Part shown: positions 1 through 6,034 of the stretch, piece after piece
Position numbering within the stretch: the stretch's first letter is position 1
How the letters are laid out: the number at the start of each line of letters is the position of its first letter
Source: Phycisphaerae bacterium
GTDB lineage: Bacteria; Planctomycetota; Phycisphaerae; JAJVII01
Assembly (NCBI GenBank): GCA_028706835.1
Contig: JAQTVL010000178.1
Location: 1-8,303 of the forward strand
DNA length: 8,303 nt
Direction of reading: 5' to 3'
Program-made: the position numbers and the translations under genes
The notes under the pieces: generated by a model
Told to the model about the DNA's origin: nothing
The model's input: the letters and a program-made list of their open reading frames with translations, nothing else
Databases searched by the model: none

Positions 1-1020
1 GGCGGGGCCGGCGGTGCGCTCGCCGGCGGCGCCGAGGGGGAATGAGCCGTCGGCCTGCTGACGCTTGAGGACCTCGGTGGCGAAGGCCGGCCAGAATTGC
101 TTCCAGTAGCGGTCGCCAAGCTGGAACATCGCCTGCGAGCAGTAATACATGGTGTAGTACTGGTGGTTGGCGCCGTAGGGCTTGGCGGGGTTTTTCAGCA
201 GCCAGTCGCCGGCGGCTAAGGCTTCCTTCGTGTTGTGCTTGCCGCAGAGTTCGAGCGAGACGATGCCGGCGCCGGCCAGGGCCGGGGTCGTCCGGCCGCC
301 GGGGGTGTAGCCGAATCCGCCGTCGGGGGCGGCGGAGCGCTTGACGTAGTCCACCGCGTCGTTGATCGCCTCGAAGGGCACGTCGGCCCCGGCGTTCTTG
401 GCGGCGCGCAAGGCCATCAACTGCCAGGCGGTGATCGACAAGTCCGAATCGACGGCGGTCGGCTGATATCGCCAGCCGCCCTTGTAGTTCGGCTGCTTCG
501 GCACCTTCTGGGCGTCGAGGATGAGCTTGACGGCCTTGGCTAATGCGTCTTTCACCCGCTTGTTCTGCTTGCCGGTGGTGTGGCCTACGACCTCGGCGAG
601 CATGAGGGTGGAGATGCCGTGGGCGTACATCTGGCCACTGCCGGCGATGAAGCCGTTGGGGGCCTGCTTGCTGATGATGAAGTCGATGCCCTTCTCGAGG
701 TTGGGGCCGTAGGGCTCTTCGCCGGGCTGGTGGCCCTTGGCCTGGAAGGCCATGATGGCGAGCGACCCGGCGGCGACCTCGTAGCCGGTCGGCTGCCAGT
801 TGTCCTTGCCCTGCTGGGTGAGCCAACTGCCGTCGGGCCGCTGGATGGAGGCGAGGTAGGCGAGGGCCTTGTCGGTGGCGGCGTCGATCCTGGCTTCGAG
901 CTCGGGCGTGGTGGGGTCGTCGGCGGCGATGTCGCCGGGGTCGGCGGCGAGGCGAGCCCGCGGGGCGGCGAGCAACGCGGCGAGGGCGAGAAGGAGCAGG
1001 ATGAGGAGTCGCTGGGTCAT
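1..1020 (-). CDS. Secreted prenyltransferase/squalene-oxidase-repeat protein, C-terminus cut by the window edge
   Basis: The frame is open from the ATG at 1020 to base 1 (340 codons, no stop), so the 3' end lies outside the window. Residues 1-26 look like a Sec signal peptide: MTQR, a Leu/Ala-rich core, then a small-residue stretch ending near RLAAD. The mature part has repeated QW-like helical hairpins: ALAYLASIQRPDGSW (52-66), a GGWRYQP block (181-187) followed by SDLSITAWQLMALRAAKNAG (192-211), VDYVKRSAAPDGGFGY (223-238) and EVLKRQQADGSF (317-328). This is the alpha/alpha-toroid fold of prenyltransferases and triterpene cyclases. Where a cyclase would carry its acidic DxDD motif, I see only DSDLS (191-195), so a binding or scaffold role in the periplasm is more likely than terpene cyclisation (inference). 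A second in-frame ATG at 1026 is possible. The AGGCGG at 1030-1035 is nine bases from the chosen ATG and only three from the upstream one. The gene follows the long coiled-coil gene on the same strand across a 479-base repeat-filled gap. Confidence 0.88.
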   Translation of the reverse strand, partial: MTQRLLILLLLALAALLAAPRARLAADPGDIAADDPTTPELEARIDAATDKALAYLASIQRPDGSWLTQQGKDNWQPTGYEVAAGSLAIMAFQAKGHQPGEEPYGPNLEKGIDFIISKQAPNGFIAGSGQMYAHGISTLMLAEVVGHTTGKQNKRVKDALAKAVKLILDAQKVPKQPNYKGGWRYQPTAVDSDLSITAWQLMALRAAKNAGADVPFEAINDAVDYVKRSAAPDGGFGYTPGGRTTPALAGAGIVSLELCGKHNTKEALAAGDWLLKNPAKPYGANHQYYTMYYCSQAMFQLGDRYWKQFWPAFATEVLKRQQADGSFPLGAAGERTAGPA

Positions 1021-1045
1021 GGGCATCGTCCGCCTAAGAACGAGA

Positions 1046-1187
1046 CTGCCGCTGAGACGCTGAGGACGCTGAGAACGGCGAAGAAACGGCTTATCCGCAG
1101 ATTTCGCAGATTACATAGATTACGAAGAGACAAGAAAGACGGAAACCTGGACTCCGACGCAGAGAGGCAGAGAGGCAGAGAGACAGG
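1046..1187. repeat. Left arm of a composite long inverted repeat
   Basis: Read on the plus strand, this arm is a fixed series of short word arrays. First come three copies of a CGCTGAG word (about 1050-1075) spaced 8 then 9 nt. Next is GCGAAGAAACGGC, then three 9-nt words GCAGATTTC/GCAGATTAC/ATAGATTAC (1097-1123). A purine-rich GAAGAGACAAGAAAG segment follows, then CTCCGACGCAGAG and an 8-nt GCAGAGAG triplicate. The reverse complement of 1310-1453 has the same words in the same order, so the two arms could fold into a hairpin of roughly 140 bp with imperfections. Short in-frame stretches such as NLCNLRNLRIS result from the 9-nt period and are not a protein. The arm lies directly upstream of the gene ending at base 1. 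I have seen similar word arrays between genes in several phyla but cannot name the family. Confidence 0.8.
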
Positions 1188-1309
1188 GAAAGACAATGGA
1201 TTAGTGAGATAGGACATTACGCACCTCAAACGTCGCCCGCGCCAATTCACGGCCCCGTTCTTCTGAACTCCCTTTCTTGTCTTCCTTTACTTCCTGTTTC
1301 TGTTCCGCT
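1188..1309. other. Core between the inverted-repeat arms, no gene seen
   Basis: This non-coding core separates the two arms. Its right half (from about 1257) is an almost pure pyrimidine tract on the plus strand that runs on into the right arm. I see no convincing promoter, RNA gene or conserved ORF. A promoter for the downstream minus-strand gene could lie here, but no clear -35/-10 pair with normal spacing was found. Confidence 0.45.
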
Positions 1310-1453
1310 CTCTTCTCCCTCTGTTCCTCTGCTTCTCTGCGTCGGAATCTTGTTTCTTAGTTGTTCGTCTTCCGCAATCTGCGTCATCTGCGCAATCTGC
1401 GGATAGTCGTTTCTTCGTCGTTCTCAGCGCCCTCAGCGCCTCAGCGGCGCTCC
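1310..1453. repeat. Right arm of the composite long inverted repeat
   Basis: The reverse complement of this arm reproduces the left arm word by word. It has three CGCTGAG words with the same 8-then-9 nt spacing, then GACGAAGAAACGAC, then the nonamers GCAGATTGC/GCAGATGAC/GCAGATTGC (plus-strand 1374-1402), then a purine-rich stretch, then TTCCGACGCAGAG and degenerate GCAGAG words. By eye the outer 55 or so bases match the left arm at about nine in ten positions; the inner part matches less well. This suggests two diverged copies of one element in opposite orientation. It lies about 50 bases past the stop of the long coiled-coil gene, so a role in transcript ending or processing is possible (inference). 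Confidence 0.8.
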
Positions 1454-1454
1454 A

Positions 1455-1481
1455 CGCGCGGACCTTTGGTCCTGCGGCTAA
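1455..1481. repeat. Small hairpin repeat, GGACC-TTT-GGTCC
   Basis: GGACC (1460-1464), loop TTT (1465-1467) and GGTCC (1468-1472) form a perfect five-base stem, extendable imperfectly by CGC on the left and GCG on the right. It is followed by GCGGCTAAACG. It lies 25-50 bases beyond the stop of the 1271-residue gene, between that gene and the long inverted repeat. There is no T-run on the gene's strand, so it is not a standard intrinsic terminator. I regard it as a REP-like intergenic hairpin. Confidence 0.5.
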
Positions 1482-1505
1482 ACGGGGAGGTCATTCATTC
1501 GACAC

Positions 1506-4500
1506 TTACTTTCCGCCCGCCTGCTGGCTCACCGTCTGGAAGTAACGCTTGATTAACTCGCGATACTCCTGCGGGACTTTTTCGCCGGAGGACTGGATGA
1601 TCGCCTGCTGCAAATAGCCGGGCAGGCGGTTCCATTCGGCGGCGGTCACGCCGAGCTCGAAGTTCAGCTTACGCATGTCGGGGGCCTTGCCGGCGGTGCC
1701 GACCGTGGAGAACCACGGGGGCTGATAGTTCGGCGACGGCTGGTTGGCCTGCTGGCTGGGCTGCTGACTCTTGGCGTCGGCCATCTGGGCCACCTGCTCG
1801 GAGGCTTTTCCAAGCTGGCGAGCGGCCTCCTCGGCGGCGGCGGCGGCTTTGGCCTGGGCGAGGGCCTGGGCGGCGGGGTCTTTGCCCTGCTGGGCCTGCT
1901 GGGCGTCCTTGATGGCCTGCTGGGCCTGGGCCTGGGCCCACTCGGCCTTGGCCAAGGGATCGAACGGGTCGGGCGCGTCGCCCTTGCCGGCGGCGGCGTC
2001 GGCGTTGGGATCGCCCTTCTCCGGCGGCTGCTTGTCGGCGGCGGAGTTGTCGGCTTTGGCCGCCTGCTCGGCGAGGGCGGCGGCGTCCGCGGCGGCCTGC
2101 TTGAACATCTCGTCGGCTTTTTCCGCGGCGGCGACGGCCTGGTCCTGGGCGGCTTTGGCCTGGGCCATCTGGTTGTTCTTCATCGCCTGCTGGGCCTGGG
2201 CCTGGGCGGCGGGGGCGGCCTGGGCCAACTGCTGGGCGGCGGCCTGGGCCTTCTCGCCGACCTGCGGGGCCAACTGCTTCATGAAATCGGCGACGAGCTT
2301 GGCCTGGTCGCCGAGTTCCTTGGTGTCCTGCTTGATCGCCTCCTGGCGGAGCGGCAGGTTGGCCTGCGGGTCTTTCTTCATCAGGTTGGCGACCTGCTCG
2401 CCGAGCTGCTTCTGCTGCTCGGCCAACTTGTCGGCCTGCTCGGCCTGGGCCGCCTTGCGGGCCTGCTGATCGGGGTTGTTGCCGGCCTGCTGGCCGGACT
2501 GCTTGGCCAACTGCTGGGCGAGGTCGGCGAGGTCGCCTGCGGCGGCCTTCTGCTTTTCGCCGGCGTCGGCGAGGTTGTTGGCGTCGAGCTTGTCGGCGGC
2601 GTCTTTGGCGGCGGCGGCGCCCTTGGTGGCGCTCGCGTTCGGCTCCGGCGGCTGGGGGTTGCCCTTCTCGTCGGCGGGCTTTTTGGCGACGGCGTCGGCG
2701 AGATCGGCGGCCTTGTTGGCAAGCTCGCGCTGCTTTTGCTGGACCTCGGCAAGCTGCTTCTGCTGCATGGCGCCTTCGGCCTTGGCGGTGTCGGCGGCGA
2801 GCTTGGCGGTCTCTTCGTTGAGGGCCTCCTGGCGGGCCTTGAGCGGCGCGGCCTGCTGGTCGGCATTGCGAGCGGCGGCGGCTTCGCGCTGGTTGTCGGC
2901 CTGGGCCTTGGCGAGCTGGTCCTGCTTTTGCGCGAGATCCTTGGCCCGGCAGGCGAGGTCCTGCAACTCCTTGGCGGCCTCGGTGTCCTCGGCGAGGGCC
3001 TTCTGCGCTTTGACGACGTCCTGGATCTTTTCGTTCAGCGTCTTCTCGGCGTCCTTGGCGATGTCGAGCAGGGGCTCCATCGCCTCTTGCTTGTGGTCTT
3101 TGAGGAGGTTCTTGGCCTTTTCGAGCAGGTCCAGTTGCTCTTTGGTCAGCTTGGCCAGATCTTTCGGGTCTCGCAACTCCTCATTGAGCTTGTCCGCGAC
3201 GTTTTCCTCGCGTTTCTGCATGTCCGCCAGCTTTGTGACCGCTTCTTCGAGCTTTAGAAGGTCGGTAAACTCCTTTCCAACCGCACTCAGCTTCTCCAGC
3301 GCCCGTTCGATGTGCCATTGCGCCTGTATCAACTTATCCTTCCGCGGCTCGGCCTGTTCCCGCAGTTCACGACTCTCCGCCGTCAGTTTCCCCGCGGGTT
3401 GGATGTGATTCGCCGCGATCTCCTTCAGCCTGCCCCCCATCTTCTCGTATTGCGAGAAGTCCGTCTTCCCCGCCGCAGCCAGCGCCAGTTCATTCGCCTT
3501 TGACAGGTGTTCACCCGCGGTTTGCGCCAGTTTGTCCTGGCTCCCATCCGCCACCGGCTGCCCCACCATCGCCTTCTGAATCGTCGCCACGTCCAACTGC
3601 GCCGCCTTCAGCTCCTTGATGATCGCCTCCACCGAATCCGCGAATTTCTCGCGCAGCGTCTCCGCCAGCCGATCCGCATAGTCCGCCAGCTTCGGGTCCA
3701 GCCGTATCCGCTGCGTCGCCGAGGTCGCCCATTGCGGCCCGCCGAACGCCGCCGGCAGGTTGTCCGCCACCCCCAGCCGATACTGCACCTCCGCCGCCGT
3801 CGTCAGGTCCTCCCCCAGCTTCGCCAGGTCGAACACCACAGGCCCGCGCACCCGCTTCGCCGTCTCCGCCGGCATCGTCGCCGGCACCTGCGTCCACTTC
3901 TCGCCATCCAGCGAATACCCGATCCGCAGCGCCGTCAGCCCATACGTATCGCTCGCCTCATACCCGATCGTCAGCTTGTCATCCGGCCGAAGCGCCACCT
4001 TGTCCCCCGCCGCCGGCGTCAATATCCGAATCTCCGGCGGCGCGTCCGCGTCCGCCGTGATCTTCTGATGCCGCTGCGCCGCCCCGACGTTCCGCAGCCC
4101 GCCCCCAGCCAGGTCGAAAAAGTAATACCCGTTCTCCATCACCTCGAACGACGCCTCGTACTCCTTCGGCCCGACCGCCGTCAGCACGACCTCGCGGTCA
4201 GGCCGGGTCTCCGACCGCGTCTCCGGCTCGAGCACCAGCCAGCTCGCGCTCGTCTCGATCGCCCGGTTCACCGTCACCCGCATCGTCACCCGGCTGTGCC
4301 GCAGCGCCTTGATCGGCCCCAGCGCGTTCCGCTCGTGCCGCACCCCCACGCCCGTATATTCCGGGTACCGCACCGTCACGTCGACCGCCTCCACCCCGGG
4401 CCGGTCCACCGCCGTGATCACGTGCTTGCCGGTCATGCCGTCGTTCACGCGGATGTGATACTGGAAGCTCCCCGCCACCCGCGGGAACGCGAACCGGAAC

Positions 4501-5321
4501 ATCGTCCCGTCCCCGTCCGTCCCCGCCGCCCGCACGGTCATCTGCTCCGCCCCGCCCTTCCCTTCCAGCCAGCGGACGTAAATCGTCGCCTCGCGCGCCC
4601 GCAGCCGCCCCGTGCTCCGCGCCTCGATCGTCAGCGGCTCAGCCCGCGGCACGGTTGCGTCCCCGGTCGCCGACTCCACGCTCGTCCAGCGGAACTGCGC
4701 CGAGTCGTTCCACGGCGCCGCGAACCGCTGCACGTACATCCGAAAGTGCGTGGGCCAGCAAATCCCCGTCGCCGCCACCGCCGCCAGCAGCACCCCCGCC
4801 ACCAGCCAGGCCTTCCGCGCCCGCGTCGCCCGAATCACCTCGCGGGCGTTCACGTGGTCCGAATCCGTCTCCGCCTCCGCGACGACCGCCTCGATCATCG
4901 CCCTGCTGCCCCGGAAGATCGCCGGGTCGCTGCTGAGCAGCAGCTGCACCGTCGTGCTGATTCGCTCCTGGAGTTCCGGGTGATCCTTCTCATACGCCAT
5001 CGCCGCCGCCGTCAGCGAATACCGCCGCCGCATAGGCCGGACCAGCGTGAACACCGCCACCAGCCCCGTCGCCGCCAGCACCGCCCCGGTCATCGCGATC
5101 CGCGTCGGCGGCGAGAACAGCACCGCCAACTCAGGCCAGAGCATCGGCACGAACAGGTCAACGGCCATCGCGAGCACCATCGCCGCAATGAACGTGCCGA
5201 CGGTGTAAGCCGTCCCCTTGGCCAGCGCAATCCCCTTCGCCCGCCGCATGAGTTGTGCCAGCCGCGCCGCGATATGTGCCGGAATCTGCTCCACGCCAGG
5301 CTGGGATACGGATCGCGTCAT
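1506..5321 (-). CDS. DUF4175/TIGR02302-like giant membrane-anchored coiled-coil protein (1271 aa)
   Basis: The start at 5321 is supported by GGAG (5329-5332) seven bases upstream; the stop is TAA at 1506-1508. Hydrophobic segments at about residues 37-57, 75-95 and 171-188 predict three membrane helices. Residues about 210-540 are beta-rich with Ig-like character, for example DVTVRYPEYTGVGVR and a PPEIRILTPAAGDKV block. From about 545 to 1190 there is a charged, then Ala/Gln/Lys-rich coiled coil with low-complexity AQAQAQQA-type repeats. The last 75 residues form a compact tail containing EWNRLPGYLQQAI and YRELIKRYFQTVS. This order resembles the DUF4175/TIGR02302 group of long low-complexity envelope proteins; biochemical function is unknown. 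In the DNA, a 23-base identical direct repeat (1915-1937 and 2185-2207) marks expansion of the Gln/Ala region. Codon choice changes along the gene: Ala is mostly GCG before about residue 690 and mostly GCC after about 740. It is probably linked in function to the secreted toroid protein downstream. Confidence 0.85.
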   Translation of the reverse strand: MTRSVSQPGVEQIPAHIAARLAQLMRRAKGIALAKGTAYTVGTFIAAMVLAMAVDLFVPMLWPELAVLFSPPTRIAMTGAVLAATGLVAVFTLVRPMRRRYSLTAAAMAYEKDHPELQERISTTVQLLLSSDPAIFRGSRAMIEAVVAEAETDSDHVNAREVIRATRARKAWLVAGVLLAAVAATGICWPTHFRMYVQRFAAPWNDSAQFRWTSVESATGDATVPRAEPLTIEARSTGRLRAREATIYVRWLEGKGGAEQMTVRAAGTDGDGTMFRFAFPRVAGSFQYHIRVNDGMTGKHVITAVDRPGVEAVDVTVRYPEYTGVGVRHERNALGPIKALRHSRVTMRVTVNRAIETSASWLVLEPETRSETRPDREVVLTAVGPKEYEASFEVMENGYYFFDLAGGGLRNVGAAQRHQKITADADAPPEIRILTPAAGDKVALRPDDKLTIGYEASDTYGLTALRIGYSLDGEKWTQVPATMPAETAKRVRGPVVFDLAKLGEDLTTAAEVQYRLGVADNLPAAFGGPQWATSATQRIRLDPKLADYADRLAETLREKFADSVEAIIKELKAAQLDVATIQKAMVGQPVADGSQDKLAQTAGEHLSKANELALAAAGKTDFSQYEKMGGRLKEIAANHIQPAGKLTAESRELREQAEPRKDKLIQAQWHIERALEKLSAVGKEFTDLLKLEEAVTKLADMQKREENVADKLNEELRDPKDLAKLTKEQLDLLEKAKNLLKDHKQEAMEPLLDIAKDAEKTLNEKIQDVVKAQKALAEDTEAAKELQDLACRAKDLAQKQDQLAKAQADNQREAAAARNADQQAAPLKARQEALNEETAKLAADTAKAEGAMQQKQLAEVQQKQRELANKAADLADAVAKKPADEKGNPQPPEPNASATKGAAAAKDAADKLDANNLADAGEKQKAAAGDLADLAQQLAKQSGQQAGNNPDQQARKAAQAEQADKLAEQQKQLGEQVANLMKKDPQANLPLRQEAIKQDTKELGDQAKLVADFMKQLAPQVGEKAQAAAQQLAQAAPAAQAQAQQAMKNNQMAQAKAAQDQAVAAAEKADEMFKQAAADAAALAEQAAKADNSAADKQPPEKGDPNADAAAGKGDAPDPFDPLAKAEWAQAQAQQAIKDAQQAQQGKDPAAQALAQAKAAAAAEEAARQLGKASEQVAQMADAKSQQPSQQANQPSPNYQPPWFSTVGTAGKAPDMRKLNFELGVTAAEWNRLPGYLQQAIIQSSGEKVPQEYRELIKRYFQTVSQQAGGK

Positions 5322-5328
5322 ACGAATT

Positions 5329-5332
5329 CTCC
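5329..5332 (-). promoter_or_regulatory. Ribosome binding site of the 1271-aa gene
   Basis: On the minus strand GGAG is followed by seven bases and then the ATG at 5321. This supports that start over an overlapping out-of-frame ATG at 5346. Confidence 0.6.
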
Positions 5333-5352
5333 AGGTACAGCCTCACCGCGCA

Positions 5353-5366
5353 TACCGGTACCGGTA
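5353..5366. promoter_or_regulatory. Perfect palindrome in the leader of the 1271-aa gene, possible operator
   Basis: TACCGGTACCGGTA is its own reverse complement and also a tandem copy of TACCGG. It lies about 32 bases upstream of the start codon and downstream of the candidate -10, inside the presumed untranslated leader. It could be a repressor site or a chance low-complexity palindrome; no regulator gene is visible nearby. Confidence 0.3.
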
Positions 5367-5394
5367 CAAGGACAAGTCCCAGTAGATTACAACC

Positions 5395-5422
5395 ATTCTA
5401 CGCCATTCCGGTTCCCGCGAAA
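5395..5422 (-). promoter_or_regulatory. Candidate sigma-70-type promoter of the 1271-aa gene
   Basis: On the minus strand TAGAAT (5395-5400) is a good -10, with TTTCGC (5417-5422) 16 bases upstream as a weak -35. Transcription would start near 5388 and leave a leader of roughly 65 bases containing the TACCGG palindrome. Confidence 0.4.
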
Positions 5423-5456
5423 CTGCGCAAACCCTCCGCGTCCCTCCGCCTCTTTT

Positions 5457-5486
5457 CCCTCCCCCGCGTTTTTCTGCGGGGGAGGG
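5457..5486. repeat. Strong intergenic hairpin, 11-bp stem
   Basis: CCCTCCCCCGC (5457-5467) pairs perfectly with GCGGGGGAGGG (5476-5486) around an eight-base T-rich loop. It lies upstream of the minus-strand promoter and is the first of a run of hairpins reaching to 5934. Because it is not behind any gene reading toward it, I call it an intergenic repeat hairpin rather than a terminator. Confidence 0.6.
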
Positions 5487-5501
5487 AGCAAGGGAGAGGG
5501 C

Positions 5502-5520
5502 CACTCGCCGAAGGCGAGTG
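5502..5520. repeat. Intergenic hairpin, 8-bp stem with GAA loop
   Basis: CACTCGCC (5502-5509), loop GAA, GGCGAGTG (5513-5520) is a perfect hairpin. A tiny tri-nucleotide loop is shared with most other hairpins in this spacer. Confidence 0.55.
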
Positions 5521-5534
5521 TCTTCGCCGTCTGT

Positions 5535-5590
5535 GGAGTGCGGTAGCGCAGCTACCGCTTTTGCCTCGCCCGCGCAGCGGGCTTCTGGAG
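5535..5590 (+). repeat. REP-like element R1: two hairpins, second unit incomplete
   Basis: GGAG (5535-5538) is followed by GCGGTAGC-GCA-GCTACCGC (5540-5558), a perfect eight-base stem with a GCA loop, then TTTT. A second hairpin GCCCGC-GCA-GCGGGC (5568-5582) follows, then CTTCTGGAG. The second hairpin matches the first module of copies R2 and R3, but beyond GGAG the similarity stops, so this copy is a different combination or a truncated one. A tetranucleotide such as GTAG/GGAG next to a palindrome is the usual layout of REP sequences handled by RAYT enzymes. Confidence 0.6.
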
Positions 5591-5611
5591 GCTCATCGCG
5601 CAGACGCATAG

Positions 5612-5738
5612 TTGGACGCCGATGGTTCCGAGTTGGCGGTGGTTGAGTTCAGTAAGGCATTGAACCCACGAAGCGGGCGGCGGCGGGGTGGCGTCGCGCG
5701 GCGGGGTGTTGCATCGAAGCAAGGGCGGTTCCCACGCG
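5612..5738 (+). other. Unrecognised stretch, possible coding remnant
   Basis: Between an in-frame TAG (5609-5611) and a downstream TGA the plus-strand frame is open for about 50 codons and begins LDADGSELAVVEFSKALNP, which looks protein-like for its first 19 residues before becoming Arg/Gly-rich. There is no start codon or ribosome binding site. It may be a broken gene fragment or chance in GC-rich DNA. I see no other gene, RNA or repeat in this stretch. Confidence 0.2.
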
Positions 5739-5744
5739 GCCGTC

Positions 5745-5759
5745 GCCCTCTTCGAGGGC
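5745..5759. repeat. Small hairpin GCCCTC-TTC-GAGGGC
   Basis: A perfect six-base stem with a TTC loop. It belongs to the series of three-base-loop hairpins in this spacer. Confidence 0.45.
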
Positions 5760-5776
5760 TACCCTGATTGGGGGGG

Positions 5777-5832
5777 TACCCCAGGTTCGCTGCGCTCGCC
5801 TGGGGCTACATGCCGACGCCCCGTTCCGGGGC
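5777..5832. repeat. Double hairpin intergenic repeat
   Basis: CCCCAGG (5779-5785) pairs with CCTGGGG (5799-5805) around a GC-rich 13-base loop. Twelve bases later GCCCCG-TTC-CGGGGC (5818-5832) forms a second perfect hairpin. I associate this two-hairpin layout with planctomycete intergenic repeats, but that is from memory and unchecked. Only one copy is in the window. Confidence 0.5.
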
Positions 5833-5916
5833 TTAAGAGGACTACGGCCGCTCGAACCGTCGCCCAGATGGCCGGGCTCACCGGGCAGAACACGGCGCCC
5901 GTTCCCTTGGATTCTC

Positions 5917-5970
5917 TTCGCCCGCGCAGCGGGCTTTTGGAGTGCGTGGGACGAAGGCCCCGCTTTCCAG
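5917..5970 (+). repeat. REP-like element R2, upstream of the RAYT
   Basis: The copy has the hairpin GCCCGC-GCA-GCGGGC (5920-5934), then TTTTGGAGTGCG, then a second imperfect hairpin GTGGG-ACGAAGGC-CCCGC, then TTTC. From CTTTTGGAG onward it matches R4 over about 31 bases with one difference (GTGGG against GCGGG). It ends a few bases before the transposase promoter. Confidence 0.75.
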
Positions 5971-5977
5971 TTTCCCG

Positions 5978-6006
5978 TTGATGCTCAATCCCCGGGAAGC
6001 TAGACT
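5978..6006 (+). promoter_or_regulatory. Sigma-70-type promoter of the RAYT gene
   Basis: TTGATG (5978-5983) and TAGACT (6001-6006) are separated by exactly 17 bases, the ideal spacing. The transcript would begin near 6013, placing the ribosome site GGGGAAG (6021-6027) and the ATG at 6035 just downstream. This argues for 6035 and against the in-frame upstream ATGs at 5942 and 5981, which fall before or inside the promoter. Confidence 0.6.
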
Positions 6007-6034
6007 GCGTAGGCCGTTCCGGGGAAGCCACACC

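Noticed and set aside
580..1212. 210-codon plus-strand frame, with neighbouring short frames at 235-543 and 521-712
   Set aside because: All are antisense to the toroid-fold gene, which has a signal peptide and conserved repeats in its own frame.
1017..1250. Small minus-strand ORF of 77 codons and its counterpart at 1361-1552 (plus)
   Set aside because: Their NLRNLRI and LSVLSVS stretches are translations of the short tandem words in the inverted repeat, not conserved protein.
1046..1453. CRISPR array
   Set aside because: The words are 8-9 bases long with no spacers of 30 bases or so, and the overall form is an inverted repeat.
3507..5546. 679-codon open frame on the plus strand
   Set aside because: It is antisense to the well-supported 1271-residue gene, is extremely Arg/Pro/His-rich, and has no domain pattern; it is a shadow of GC-rich codon use.
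5540..5562. Intrinsic terminator on the plus strand (stem followed by TTTT)
   Set aside because: No plus-strand gene lies upstream, and the element shares its GGAG connector and GCA loop with the other REP-like copies, so a repeat is the better explanation.
5942..6034. N-terminal extension of the RAYT from the ATG at 5942
   Set aside because: The extension would translate the REP element and the promoter; the ATG at 6035 has a ribosome site and follows a well-spaced promoter.
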